Assembly: GCF_026240015.1 (NCBI RefSeq)
Contig: NZ_JAPIUX010000001.1
Span: 434,001 to 498,000 of the forward strand
DNA: 64,000 nucleotides
Direction of reading: 5' to 3'
DNA from: Acetobacter farinalis
Lineage (GTDB): Bacteria > Pseudomonadota > Alphaproteobacteria > Acetobacterales > Acetobacteraceae
Of the stretch, positions 32,455 through 41,374 are shown in pieces. The notes beneath the pieces were generated by a model. It was given only the letters and a program-made list of their open reading frames with translations. It was not told the DNA's origin and did no database searches. The translations under genes were made by a program, and so were the position numbers. Positions within the stretch are counted from its first letter, which is position 1. Each line of letters begins with the position of its first letter.

Positions 32455-33126
32455 TCAGGCTCCGTCCTGCACAAGGCGGCCGCGTTCCAGCACCAGAGCC
32501 GGGCGGGGCAGGCGGCGGACCAGTGCCTCGTTATGGGTGGCAACAATAACGGTGGTGCCCATGCTGCTCAGTTCTCCAAACAGGTCCAGCAGCTTGTGGG
32601 CCTGTGGTTCTTCCAGCGCGTTGGTGGGTTCATCCGCCAGAATCAGGCCGGGGCGATGCACAATGGCGCGGGCAATGGCGGTTCTCTGCTGCTCCCCACC
32701 GGAAAGGCGGGAGGCCCGCACCCCGATGCACTCACCAAGCCCCACCCATTTCAGGATGGCGTGGACCTCATCCGTTATTTCATCTTCCGGGCGGTGTTGC
32801 AGGCGGAGGGGCAGGGCCACGTTATCTGCCACGGAGAGGTCCGGCATCAGCCGGAAATCCTGATGGACCATGCCGATTCGCTGGCGAAGACGGACCAGAA
32901 CGGCGCGCGGGGTCTGCGCCGTGACATCTTTATCCAGCAGGCACAGGGTGCCGTCGGTTGGCAGGTTTTCCAGATGCAGGAGGCTGAGCAGGCTGGTTTT
33001 CCCCGCGCCAGACGGGCCGAGCAGCCAGCGGAAGCCCCCCTGCGGCACATCGAAGGACAGGTTGGAGAGCACGGGAGCGCCTTCCCTGCGCTCCCTGCGC
33101 CATGAGACAGCTTTGAGGCGAATCAT
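32455..33126 (-). CDS. ftsE: Cell division ATP-binding protein FtsE
   Basis: The 223-residue ABC ATPase has Walker A 'GPSGAGKTS' (37-45), Q-loop 'GMVHQDFRLMPDLSVADNV' (typical of FtsE), signature 'LSGGEQQRTAIARA' and Walker B 'LILADEPTNALEE'. The residue after the Walker B Glu and the ALE in place of ALD are minor variants. It pairs with the adjacent ftsX and is divergent from the zinc-ribbon gene. Confidence 0.93.
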   Translation of the reverse strand: MIRLKAVSWRRERREGAPVLSNLSFDVPQGGFRWLLGPSGAGKTSLLSLLHLENLPTDGTLCLLDKDVTAQTPRAVLVRLRQRIGMVHQDFRLMPDLSVADNVALPLRLQHRPEDEITDEVHAILKWVGLGECIGVRASRLSGGEQQRTAIARAIVHRPGLILADEPTNALEEPQAHKLLDLFGELSSMGTTVIVATHNEALVRRLPRPALVLERGRLVQDGA

Positions 33127-33429
33127 GAGATCGGCACGCTTCCGCGGGCAGGTCGCGAAAAAAGGAGAAAGGGGCTACGCATGGCCCGAGTGTAGCGGAG
33201 GGAGGGCCGGGCTGTCGATCACAAGCGATAGGGAGACGGGGTGGAAATTTCGAAAAATCGGGGGAATCTGACCGTAAAAAACCGGTAAAATGCCTCGTTC
33301 CCGGTTCCGCTCTGGCGCGCTTGTGGGTCTCTTGTGTTAAGAGGTGGTTTGTCAGGGCCATTATGCGTGTACATAAGGGGGCTTGGCATAATGTGTGACA
33401 GCAAGAAGCGCCGTATCAAGAGAATGCTG
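33127..33429. promoter_or_regulatory. Divergent promoter region ftsE / zinc-ribbon gene
   Basis: This 303-bp space separates the two divergent genes. Frames on the + strand are open from 33334 but lack family resemblance before 33430, so this is taken as leader and promoters. Confidence 0.4.
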
Positions 33430-34737
33430 ATGAGAATTGTCTGCCCGTCATGTGGCGTTGCCTATCAGGTCCCTGCGGCTCTTCTTGAAAAGCGGCATGT
33501 CCTCAAATGTTCTGCTTGCGGCGTCAAATGGCGCCTGCAACCTCCTGCTGAAGCCCCTGCCGCCGAGCAACCGCAGGCGCAGGCTCCCGTTCAGCCGTCT
33601 CTCCATGTCTCGGATTTCCTGTCGGCCGATCCGGAAACAGGCTCCCGCTGGGATGATGAACCTGCTGCGCAGCAGGCATCGGCACAGCCGGAGAGCCATG
33701 TACCTTCCGGGGTAGATGAAGCCGAACCCGAGCCTGCTCTTGCCGGGCAGGAACCTGATGCCGGGCAGGAACCTGAAACGGCGGAAGCTGCCGCCGCTGC
33801 GCACGATGCGCATGAGGAGGCCGGGCACGAGACCGGATATGAGCAGGAGCCGTCCGAACACGGGCAGACGGAAGGCGAACCGGAACATGCCGACCATGAA
33901 CCGGCTGTTGGCGAACCGGTGGACGCTGAACCGGCAGAGCAGGGGCACGCTGTATATGAGCATGCGGAACATGCTCCGGCAGAGCAGCCTGTCGGGTTGG
34001 AAGCTGAAACCCATTCCGGTCTGCCTGTTGTAGAACAGGTCGAGCCGGAACAGGCGCACCCTGCCACGCCGGTTTCTGCGCCAGAGGGGCATGAAACGGC
34101 AGATGTTTATGCGGAAAATACTTCTGCGCAACCGCACCATGAAGAACCGGAGCAGCCTGCTCCGGTTGAGGCGGAGCACGTTTCGCATCCTGCGTCAGAG
34201 GGCACGGGAGATGGGGATTTAGCGGCGGATCATGAGACCAGCCGGGTTTCCGCGCCGCTCAGCGGGGTTGCGGCATCGTCTTCGCTGAACCCGGAACCGC
34301 CCCGGCCTGTTGTGCAGGAGGAGCCGAGCAGCCAGAGCCAGCCTTTCCAGTTTACGGCGTATGCCCGCAGCACGGGCGCAACCCCGCATGGCCACCCTTC
34401 CACGGGGCGTCCAGTTGCCGAGGCAGCGCCTGAGCCGGAAAGCCGCGTGCAGGCCGGATGGAAAGCAGGCCAGAAAATCGCGCAGGACGTGGCGCAGACA
34501 GCCAAAGTTGGTGCTGTGGCGGCGTACAGGCAGGTGGCGGCAAAGGGTTCGGAACTGGGCGGGCGCGTGCAGGAGATTGGCAGCCTGCGCGAGCTGATGC
34601 TGACAGAGGTGTTCTGGCGTTGGGCGTGGATTGTCAGTCTGGTGCTGGCTGTTCTGGTGCTGCTGGCCGGGGCCCACTGGTGGCATGGGCTTGTCCGGCT
34701 GTGGCCAGCCGCAGCCCGCCTGCATCAGCCCGGCTAG
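33430..34737 (+). CDS. MJ0042-type zinc-ribbon protein with membrane anchor
   Basis: The ATG at 33430 gives 'MRIVCPSCGVAYQVPAALLE' followed by 'LKCSACGVKW': two CxxC knuckles of the MJ0042 zinc ribbon within the first 40 residues. Next comes about 300 residues of Glu/Pro/Ala/His-rich low-complexity sequence with an 18-bp tandem duplication (33742-33777), then a single C-terminal transmembrane helix ('WIVSLVLAVLVLLAGAHWW'). Proteins of this form sit beside ftsEX in many Alphaproteobacteria; their role is unknown. ATG 33424 is an alternative start. Confidence 0.8.
   Translation: MRIVCPSCGVAYQVPAALLEKRHVLKCSACGVKWRLQPPAEAPAAEQPQAQAPVQPSLHVSDFLSADPETGSRWDDEPAAQQASAQPESHVPSGVDEAEPEPALAGQEPDAGQEPETAEAAAAAHDAHEEAGHETGYEQEPSEHGQTEGEPEHADHEPAVGEPVDAEPAEQGHAVYEHAEHAPAEQPVGLEAETHSGLPVVEQVEPEQAHPATPVSAPEGHETADVYAENTSAQPHHEEPEQPAPVEAEHVSHPASEGTGDGDLAADHETSRVSAPLSGVAASSSLNPEPPRPVVQEEPSSQSQPFQFTAYARSTGATPHGHPSTGRPVAEAAPEPESRVQAGWKAGQKIAQDVAQTAKVGAVAAYRQVAAKGSELGGRVQEIGSLRELMLTEVFWRWAWIVSLVLAVLVLLAGAHWWHGLVRLWPAAARLHQPG
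33742..33777 (+). repeat. 2 x 18-bp in-frame tandem repeat
   Basis: Two copies of GCCGGGCAGGAACCTGA plus one base encode a repeated AGQEP[DE] unit inside the low-complexity part of the zinc-ribbon protein. This suggests slippage-driven length change. Confidence 0.7.
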
Positions 34738-34756
34738 CGGGCTTTAAACGTCATAT

Positions 34757-34776
34757 TGCCTGCCGGAGGGCAGGCA
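34757..34776. terminator. Hairpin TGCCTGCC-N4-GGCAGGCA
   Basis: A perfect 8-bp stem with GGAG loop lies between two convergent genes. It lacks a T-run; the terminator call is positional. Confidence 0.5.
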
Positions 34777-34815
34777 TGCGGCTTCGGACGCGCCAGATGC
34801 CGCCGCAGGATCTGA

Positions 34816-35229
34816 TCAGATATTGCGTCCGGCCAGAGTGGCCAGTGTTGCGCCAGCGGCGGCCAGACCCATCATCAGGATGCCATCCCAGACCATGCCG
34901 CCGGCTGTCAGTGTATGACCGGCGATGGTAATCTGCGTGGGAATGGCGGACGCGACATTGGCAATGGCGTCCCGCGCCTGAGGGTCGGCCGAGGCGCTGA
35001 CGTGCGAGACTGCGCCAATCAGCGCAGGCAGGGCCTTCCATGCCACACCGGCAATCAGCAGCAGCGGGGCAAACAATTCCGCCAGTTGCTGAATGAAATA
35101 GAATGCAAAGTAGCAGACTGACCAGAGGCCGGTACGCGCCAGTTTCATCACCATGGGGGAAGACCCTTGTGAGACGGATGAGAAGGAAAGAGGCCGATGC
35201 GTATCAGCGCGATAAGGTGTCTGGTCCAT
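34816..35229 (-). CDS. Hypothetical membrane protein
   Basis: From ATG 35229 the 137-residue product is Ser-rich at the start, then has hydrophobic segments near residues 30-62 and 110-135 ('SVCYFAFYFIQQLAELFAPL', 'GILMMGLAAAGATLATL'). I recognise no family. An upstream in-frame TTG at 35247 is less likely because GAGGG lies between the two. It is convergent with the zinc-ribbon gene. Confidence 0.6.
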   Translation of the reverse strand: MDQTPYRADTHRPLSFSSVSQGSSPMVMKLARTGLWSVCYFAFYFIQQLAELFAPLLLIAGVAWKALPALIGAVSHVSASADPQARDAIANVASAIPTQITIAGHTLTAGGMVWDGILMMGLAAAGATLATLAGRNI

Positions 35230-35610
35230 AAGTGCGGGTTCCCTCAAAAATCTTGCAAGGCGTGGGTGTGGCGCAATCAGACATCCAAAGCGCGCACGAA
35301 GTTAGCCGGGATTATACACAAGTGCCGCCTTCGGCACACGCCGCACTGCTCAAAAGGTGGCGGGTGTGGCTTTCCCGCTATGGGACTCCGTTCCGCATGA
35401 AGGGAGGCAGGCCTTCGGCTGTCCGTTGGTAACGCATTCGCGAGCAGACGAGGCGGGCGGGATTTGGTTAGATGAATTCACGCTCATGAACATGGGCCAC
35501 CTGTGATCGTCCTGCGTGGGCTTGCTGTAGTAAGGCGGGAACACAGGAAACAGGACGCCTGAAAACGTGAAGCATGCTTGGGAACAACCGGTGGGGAACG
35601 CGGGACTTTC
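35230..35610. other. 381-bp divergent intergenic stretch with an open + frame
   Basis: This space holds promoters for the leftward membrane protein and the rightward kinase genes. A GTG-started frame of 66 codons (35232-35432, + strand, ending '...GGRPSAVRW') is open but lacks a ribosome-binding site, so it is not called as a gene. Confidence 0.4.
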
Positions 35611-37395
35611 ATGAATATCCTCTCATGTAACATTTTGCTGGTGGGGCTGGATGCCATCAGATGTGAGGATTTTTCAGCGCTCCTGAGCCAGCGCGGGTTT
35701 CAGGTCAAGGCGGTGGAGAACGGCAGGCAGGCCTTTGAAGGGTTTGAGGCGCACCTGCCGGATCTCCTGCTGGTGCCTGCCACTCTGCCTGATATGTCCG
35801 CCGGGCAGCTGTGCCAGCGGATGCGGCTGAACGCGGCCACGCGCGGTATTCCGGTTGTGGTGGTTACGGACACACCGGATGCGGACCTGGAGCAGATGAT
35901 TCTGGAGCAGGGGGCCGATGCCTGTTTTTACAGTCAGGCAGACCCTGTTTTCCTGATGTTTCGTATCTGTGCCCTGCTGCGGGAATATGATGAGGATGTC
36001 ATTTCCCGCGGGGGTGCGGCGTTTCGTCAGCCCAGCGTGGCTGTGGTGACAGCGCCGGGAGGCCTCCTGTGGGCCTGGCAGGGTGAGGGGCGGGAAGTGC
36101 CACCTGTGCTGCCTGACCTGCTGCGGCGGCAGGGGGATGTTGTCACCCTGATTGATGATCCGGAACGGTTTGACCTTGCGGACTGGCCATCAGGGCGGCC
36201 ACAGCCGGACTGTCTGGTGGTGGACCTCGGCTGCCCGCGGTTTGACGGGTTTGCTTTTGCCCGCACTGTGGTGGCCATGCGCCGCCGGACGCGGCAATGC
36301 CTGCGGGTGCTGGGCATGGCGGAAAGCGGGCAGGTATCCGGCCAGATGGCCAGTGTGGCCTTCAGCGCCGGGGTGGATGATCTGGTGGATGCGGATATCG
36401 CGCCAAGCCTCCTCGTGGCGCGGGTGGGGAGCCTTGTGCGCCGCAAGATGTTGCAGGACGAAACCCGGCGGGAAGAGGCGCATATTGAAAGCGCCCGGGC
36501 CCGTATGGCCCTTGCGGATGCCCTGCGGCGGGTGAATGCAGATCTGGCCGCGGCCAACCGTAAACTGATAGAGGCACAGGCCAAACTGGTGCAGTCCGCC
36601 AAAATGGCCTCACTGGGTGAACTCGCCGCCGGCATTGCGCACGAGTTCAACAACCCGCTGGCGTTTGTGCTCGCGCATGAAAATACGGTGAACAGGGGTA
36701 TTACCCGCGCCCTGCAGGCCGTGCGGGAAGGGGATACGCTGGCGGCGGAACAGGCTCTGGCAAAAAGTAGCGAGCGCCTGACATCCTCCCTGCTTGGGCT
36801 TACCCGCATGCGGGATCTGGTGGTGAGCCTGCGGCGGTTTTCACGGCTGGAGGAAGGGGAGTTCAGCAGGCTGGATGTGCCGGAGGCCATTGCCATGGTC
36901 CTGACACTGCTGGCTCCTAAGCTCGGGCAGGAAATCAGGGTGGTGTGCGCGCTGGAAGCTCCACCGGAACTGTTCTGTCAGGCGGCGCTGGTTAATCAGG
37001 TTGTCATGAACATCGTGAGTAATGCGGCAGATGCCATTATGGAAAAGCGGCGTGAGAACGAGAGTGCCGTGCTGACTGCAGGCACGGAAGACCGGATTGA
37101 AATCACCTCTTGCCTGGAGCCTGCTCCTGCGCGGGGTGGGCAGGATTACGTGATCACGATCAGTGATACAGGGCCGGGTGTACCCAAAAGCCTTCAGGAA
37201 CGCGTTTTTGAACCCTTCTTTACAACGAAACCTGTAGGCTCAGGGACCGGCCTTGGTCTGGCAACGGCGTATGGTGTTGTGCAGGCTCATGATGGAAGTA
37301 TTGTTGTGACAGACGCGCAGGAGAATGGTGGGGCCTGCTTTATTTTGCGCGTGCCCTATCGGGCTGAAGAAGAGAAGCGGACCAATGCTGCCTGA
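35611..37395 (+). CDS. Histidine kinase with N-terminal receiver-like domains
   Basis: The 594-residue protein has an N-terminal receiver-like domain (about 8-125) in which the phospho-acceptor position is not Asp ('PDLLLVPATLPDM'), a second receiver-like segment (about 145-290, 'DCLVVDLGCPRFDGF'), a coiled coil, then a HisKA/HATPase core: H-box 'GIAHEFNNPL' with His344, N-box 'NQVVMNIVSNAADAIM', 'ISDTGPGVP' and 'GSGTGLGLA'. There are no membrane segments, so it is cytosolic. Its 3' end overlaps the next kinase by 11 bp. A TTG at 35578 is an alternative start. Confidence 0.88.
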   Translation: MNILSCNILLVGLDAIRCEDFSALLSQRGFQVKAVENGRQAFEGFEAHLPDLLLVPATLPDMSAGQLCQRMRLNAATRGIPVVVVTDTPDADLEQMILEQGADACFYSQADPVFLMFRICALLREYDEDVISRGGAAFRQPSVAVVTAPGGLLWAWQGEGREVPPVLPDLLRRQGDVVTLIDDPERFDLADWPSGRPQPDCLVVDLGCPRFDGFAFARTVVAMRRRTRQCLRVLGMAESGQVSGQMASVAFSAGVDDLVDADIAPSLLVARVGSLVRRKMLQDETRREEAHIESARARMALADALRRVNADLAAANRKLIEAQAKLVQSAKMASLGELAAGIAHEFNNPLAFVLAHENTVNRGITRALQAVREGDTLAAEQALAKSSERLTSSLLGLTRMRDLVVSLRRFSRLEEGEFSRLDVPEAIAMVLTLLAPKLGQEIRVVCALEAPPELFCQAALVNQVVMNIVSNAADAIMEKRRENESAVLTAGTEDRIEITSCLEPAPARGGQDYVITISDTGPGVPKSLQERVFEPFFTTKPVGSGTGLGLATAYGVVQAHDGSIVVTDAQENGGACFILRVPYRAEEEKRTNAA

Positions 37396-39376
37396 CCCTG
37401 ACAAACGCGCCGTTATCCTGATTGTGGATGATGAACCGGAAATTCTGGTTGCCCTGACGGATCTGTTTGAAGACACGTATGATGTGCTCTCCGCATCGTC
37501 GGGTGAGGCCGGGCTGGCCGTGCTGCGGGGGCGGCCTGATATTGCCGTGATTATTTCAGACCAGCGGATGCCCGGCATGACGGGAGACGTGTTTCTGGCG
37601 CGCGCCAGAATGCTGTCCTCCGCCGGTGCTCTCCTGCTGACGGGCTATGCGGATATTTCCGCTGTGGAAGCCGCCCTGAACAAGGGGCAGATTTCCTTTT
37701 TTGCGTACAAGCCGTGGGATGATGAAACCCTGCTCTCCATGGTCGGGCAGGCGGCCTCACGCTACCGTTTGGAAAAAGAGCTGGAGTGTGAACAGCTTTT
37801 GCTGCGCGGCCTGCTCGATAACCTGCCGTTTGGTCTGGGGTTCAAGGAGCAGTCCGGCCGGTTTATCCGCCTGAACAGGCAGATGGCGGAGCAGTTTGGC
37901 CGGAGTGTGGATGCCTGCGTGGGCCGTACGGAAGAAGAACTGGTTGATGCCTCCCGGCTGGAAAGCCTGCGGGATGCGCGAGTAGTTCTTGAGACATCCG
38001 GGCGCGATCAGCAGGTTTTGCAACTGACAGATAAGAGCGGCCAGAGCCGCTGGCATGATCTGACACGCGTGCGGCTGGACAGCACCCCGGATGGGAGCAA
38101 GCCCGGAGATGCCTCCGGTCTGGAAAATTACTCCATCCTGATTGATCGGGACGTGACGGATCTGCTCACCATAGAGCAGCGGTTGCGGCAGGCGGAAAAA
38201 ATGCAGGCCATCGGGACACTGGCTGGTGGCATTGCGCATGATTTCAATAATCTGCTGACAGCCATTCTGGGGTCTCTTGAACTGGTGATGGACCTTGAGC
38301 CTCCTAAGGAGCCCGGCGTGGCGCGCTTGTTCCATAACGCGCTGGAAGCGGCCCGGCGTGGGGGGGCTCTGACGCAGAAACTGCTCGATTTCAGCCGCCC
38401 CCGCCACCTGATGTGCCAGCAGGTGGATTTGCGCGCCCTGATGGCCTCCCTGCAAAGTTTCATGACACAGGGCCGGGTGCCGGATGAAATTCAGGCAGTA
38501 CTGGGGGCTGAGGCCGTTTTCTCCGGCAGCCGCATCAGCACCGTGCGGTTTGACCTGCCGGAGGCTCCGCTGCCGGTTGTGTGGACGGATGCCACGCAGC
38601 TTGAACTGGCGGTGTTCAATCTGTGCGTGAACGCGCTGGATGCGCAGCCGGAAGGCGGGGCGACCACCGTTTCCGTGCGGCAGGCCGCGCGGCCGCTGGG
38701 CCGGACCGGCAGCGCCCCCCATGGAGAAGCCTGGGTGGTGGTGCAGGTGATGGACCGCGGTGTGGGCATGACAGAGGAAATGCAGGCCCGTATTTTTGAT
38801 CCGTTCTTTACAACAAAGGATATCGGGCAGGGGACGGGTCTTGGTCTCTCCATGATCTATGGCTTTATCAGCCATTGCGGGGGTGAGGTCCGGGTGGAAA
38901 GCGTTCCGGGGGGTGGCACCTCCATTGAACTCTGGTTGCCCGCCATGACGGAAGAGCGGGCACCAACCAAACCCGCCACACCGCTGCGGGTTCAGGCGGG
39001 GCAGCCGCTCCGCTCTCCTGCCGTGCACGGGCAGAGCATTCTTGTGGTGGATGATGAACCCGGTGTCCGGGCCGTGACAGCCGGGTTCCTGCGCCGGGCG
39101 GGGTATGATGTGCTGGAAGCCGCCAGCGGGCTGGAAGCTCTGGGGGTGATTGCAGACAGGAGAGATATTGCTCTGGTGGTCCTGGATGTGATGATGCCCG
39201 GCATGAATGGGGATGAAGTGGCCCGCCGCCTGCATGATGTGCGCCCCGAGCTGCCCGTGCTGTTTGTTACCGGCTATTCGGACAGGGCCTTGCTCCCGGC
39301 GGGCGTTACGGTGCTGCACAAGCCCTACACGCGGGATGCTCTGCTGGGGGATGTGAGCGCCATGCTGGCAGCATGA
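37385..39376 (+). CDS. Hybrid histidine kinase REC-PAS-HisKA-HATPase-REC
   Basis: The ATG at 37385 lies inside the previous gene's last codons. The 663-residue product has an intact N-terminal receiver ('VDDEPEILVALTDLFEDTYD', acceptor Asp59 in 'ISDQRMPGM'), a PAS-like region (about 140-260), HisKA with His285 ('GIAHDFNNLL'), an ATPase domain ('DRGVGMTEEM', 'GQGTGLGLSMI'), and a C-terminal receiver with Asp601 ('VVLDVMMPGMNGDEV'). It likely forms a phosphorelay with the preceding kinase; no DNA-binding output gene is adjacent. It precedes hslV by 79 bp. Confidence 0.92.
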   Translation: MLPDPDKRAVILIVDDEPEILVALTDLFEDTYDVLSASSGEAGLAVLRGRPDIAVIISDQRMPGMTGDVFLARARMLSSAGALLLTGYADISAVEAALNKGQISFFAYKPWDDETLLSMVGQAASRYRLEKELECEQLLLRGLLDNLPFGLGFKEQSGRFIRLNRQMAEQFGRSVDACVGRTEEELVDASRLESLRDARVVLETSGRDQQVLQLTDKSGQSRWHDLTRVRLDSTPDGSKPGDASGLENYSILIDRDVTDLLTIEQRLRQAEKMQAIGTLAGGIAHDFNNLLTAILGSLELVMDLEPPKEPGVARLFHNALEAARRGGALTQKLLDFSRPRHLMCQQVDLRALMASLQSFMTQGRVPDEIQAVLGAEAVFSGSRISTVRFDLPEAPLPVVWTDATQLELAVFNLCVNALDAQPEGGATTVSVRQAARPLGRTGSAPHGEAWVVVQVMDRGVGMTEEMQARIFDPFFTTKDIGQGTGLGLSMIYGFISHCGGEVRVESVPGGGTSIELWLPAMTEERAPTKPATPLRVQAGQPLRSPAVHGQSILVVDDEPGVRAVTAGFLRRAGYDVLEAASGLEALGVIADRRDIALVVLDVMMPGMNGDEVARRLHDVRPELPVLFVTGYSDRALLPAGVTVLHKPYTRDALLGDVSAMLAA

Positions 39377-39417
39377 GGGGGCATGCCAGCGGGCGGAGGA
39401 CTTCCTGCGGGTTACCC

Positions 39418-39445
39418 CTTGTGCTGGCGGCAGGAACGCTTATCT
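39418..39445 (+). promoter_or_regulatory. Heat-shock (sigma-32 type) promoter for hslV
   Basis: CTTG (39418-39421), 17 bp, then CTTATCT (39439-39445) match the alphaproteobacterial RpoH consensus CTTG-N17/18-CYTATNT. The predicted transcript start falls within a few bases of the hslV start codon. Confidence 0.65.
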
Positions 39446-39455
39446 CTTTGTGACT

Positions 39456-40061
39456 ATGCAAAGCTTTCAGACATCCCCCTCTTCGCATGATCCCGTCGGA
39501 TGGCACGGGACAACAATCCTCTGTGTCCGGCGAGGCCCGAAAGTGGCCATGGCCGGAGATGGTCAGGTGACGCTCGGCCAGACCGTCATCAAGGGCAACG
39601 CCCGCAAGGTGCGGCGGATTGGCCCTTCCGGCTCCATTCTGGCCGGATTTGCCGGTGCAACGGCAGATGCCTTCACCCTGCTGGAGCGGCTGGAGGCCAA
39701 GCTGGAGCGGTACCCCAACCAGCTTGAGCGCGCCTGTGTCGAACTGGCGAAGGACTGGCGGACAGACCGCTACCTGCGCCGCCTTGAAGCCATGATGGCC
39801 GTGGCGGACGCCGAACACTCCTACACCCTGACCGGGAACGGCGATGTGCTGGAACCGGAAGATGGTGTGATTGCCATCGGGTCTGGCGGAAACTTTGCGC
39901 TCTCCGCAGCGCGTGCCCTGCTGACAGTCGAGGAGTTGGATGCAGAGGAGATTGTCCGGCGTTCCATGAAAATCGCTGGTGATATCTGTGTGTATACAAA
40001 TTATTCCGTGACGGTTGAAACGCTTGAGGCGTCTTCCCTGACCGGTAAGGACTCTTTGTGA
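39456..40061 (+). CDS. hslV: ATP-dependent protease peptidase subunit HslV
   Basis: HslV is the threonine protease ring of the HslVU heat-shock protease. The 201-residue precursor begins with an 18-residue propeptide ending 'VGWHG', after which Thr19 of 'TTILCVRRG' becomes the catalytic N-terminus. Later motifs include 'GDGQVTLGQTVIKGNARKVR' and 'GSGGNFALSAARAL'. The ATG at 39456 is preferred over GTG 39450; no ribosome-binding site is visible and the transcript may be nearly leaderless. The stop shares one base with the hslU ATG. Confidence 0.95.
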   Translation: MQSFQTSPSSHDPVGWHGTTILCVRRGPKVAMAGDGQVTLGQTVIKGNARKVRRIGPSGSILAGFAGATADAFTLLERLEAKLERYPNQLERACVELAKDWRTDRYLRRLEAMMAVADAEHSYTLTGNGDVLEPEDGVIAIGSGGNFALSAARALLTVEELDAEEIVRRSMKIAGDICVYTNYSVTVETLEASSLTGKDSL

Positions 40062-41374
40062 TGGATGTGCCGACTTTTTCTCCGAGGGAAATTGTCTCGG
40101 AGCTTGATCGTTTTATTATCGGGCAGGCGGACGCCAAGCGGGCGGTGGCCATTGCGTTGCGCAACCGCTGGCGGCGGGCGCAGTTGCCGGAGGCTCTGCG
40201 TGAAGAGGTTGTGCCCAGAAATATTCTGATGATCGGGCCAACAGGCTGCGGTAAAACCGAAATTGCCCGCAGGCTCGCAAAACTTGCGCAGGCGCCGTTC
40301 CTGAAAGTGGAAGCCACCAAGTTCACGGAAGTGGGCTATGTGGGGCGTGATGTGGAAAGCATTGTGCGGGATCTGGTGGAAGCCTCCATCACCATGCTGC
40401 GGGATGTCAAACGCAAGGATGTGGCAACCCGTGCCGCTCAGGCTGCGGAAGACCGCCTTGTGGAAGCGCTGGTGGGTGCCGGGGCTGCCGCCGAGACCAA
40501 AAACAAGTTCCGCACCATGCTGCGTGCGGGAGAACTGGAAGACAAGGACGTAGAGATTGCGGTGGTCGATGCCACGCCCTCTGGCGGTGGCGAGATGCCG
40601 GGGGTTATGCCGGGTCAGGTCATCAATTTTGGCGAGATGATGAAAAACCTCATGAACCGTGCTCCGCAGCAGCGCCGCCTGAAAGTGGCCGCCGCGCGCG
40701 AGTATCTGGAGCGTGAAGAAGCCGACAAGATGCTTGATACGGAAGCGCTGACACGCGAAGCCGTGGCGCATGCGCAGGATAACGGCATTGTTTTTCTGGA
40801 TGAAATTGACAAGGTCTGTGGGCGTACGGCCGAAGGCGGTGGCCGCAGTGGGGATGTCTCGCGCGAGGGGGTTCAGCGAGACCTGCTGCCGCTGATTGAA
40901 GGAACAACGGTTTCCACCAAATATGGTCCGGTCAAGACAGACCATATCCTGTTCATTGCCTCCGGTGCGTTCCATCTGGCCAAACCGTCCGACCTGCTGC
41001 CGGAACTGCAGGGGCGTCTGCCAATCCGGGTTGAGCTTCAGCCGCTCTCCCGTGAGGATATGCGGCGTATTCTGACAGACCCTGAACATTCTCTGCTCAA
41101 GCAATATACGGCGCTGCTTGGCGCGGAACATGTCGCGCTGACCTTCTCTGATGGCGCGGTGGAAGCGCTGGCGGATCTGGCGACCGACATTAACGAGCGC
41201 GTGGAAAATATTGGCGCGCGGCGTCTGGCGACCGTTCTGGAAAAGCTGCTGGAGGAAATTTCCTTCACGGCCTCTGACCGCACGGGCGAGACCATTCACG
41301 TCGAAGCCTCTCTGGTTCACGAAAAAGTTGCTCCTTTGGCCCGTAAGGGTGATCTCAGCCGGTTTATTCTGTAA
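40061..41374 (+). CDS. hslU: ATP-dependent protease ATPase subunit HslU
   Basis: A 437-residue AAA+ unfoldase with Walker A 'GPTGCGKT' (59-66), Walker B 'GIVFLDEIDKV', the pore 'GYVGRDVE' loop, an I-domain (about 110-240) and the C-terminal 'GDLSRFIL' tail that docks into HslV. It unfolds substrates for HslV degradation. Its stop overlaps the sufE-like ATG by one base (TAATG). Confidence 0.97.
   Translation: MDVPTFSPREIVSELDRFIIGQADAKRAVAIALRNRWRRAQLPEALREEVVPRNILMIGPTGCGKTEIARRLAKLAQAPFLKVEATKFTEVGYVGRDVESIVRDLVEASITMLRDVKRKDVATRAAQAAEDRLVEALVGAGAAAETKNKFRTMLRAGELEDKDVEIAVVDATPSGGGEMPGVMPGQVINFGEMMKNLMNRAPQQRRLKVAAAREYLEREEADKMLDTEALTREAVAHAQDNGIVFLDEIDKVCGRTAEGGGRSGDVSREGVQRDLLPLIEGTTVSTKYGPVKTDHILFIASGAFHLAKPSDLLPELQGRLPIRVELQPLSREDMRRILTDPEHSLLKQYTALLGAEHVALTFSDGAVEALADLATDINERVENIGARRLATVLEKLLEEISFTASDRTGETIHVEASLVHEKVAPLARKGDLSRFIL

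Noticed and set aside
37757..39319. 520-codon open frame on the minus strand
   Set aside because: It lies fully antisense to the hybrid histidine kinase, is Gln/His-rich with no domain, and is a shadow of GC-rich codon bias.
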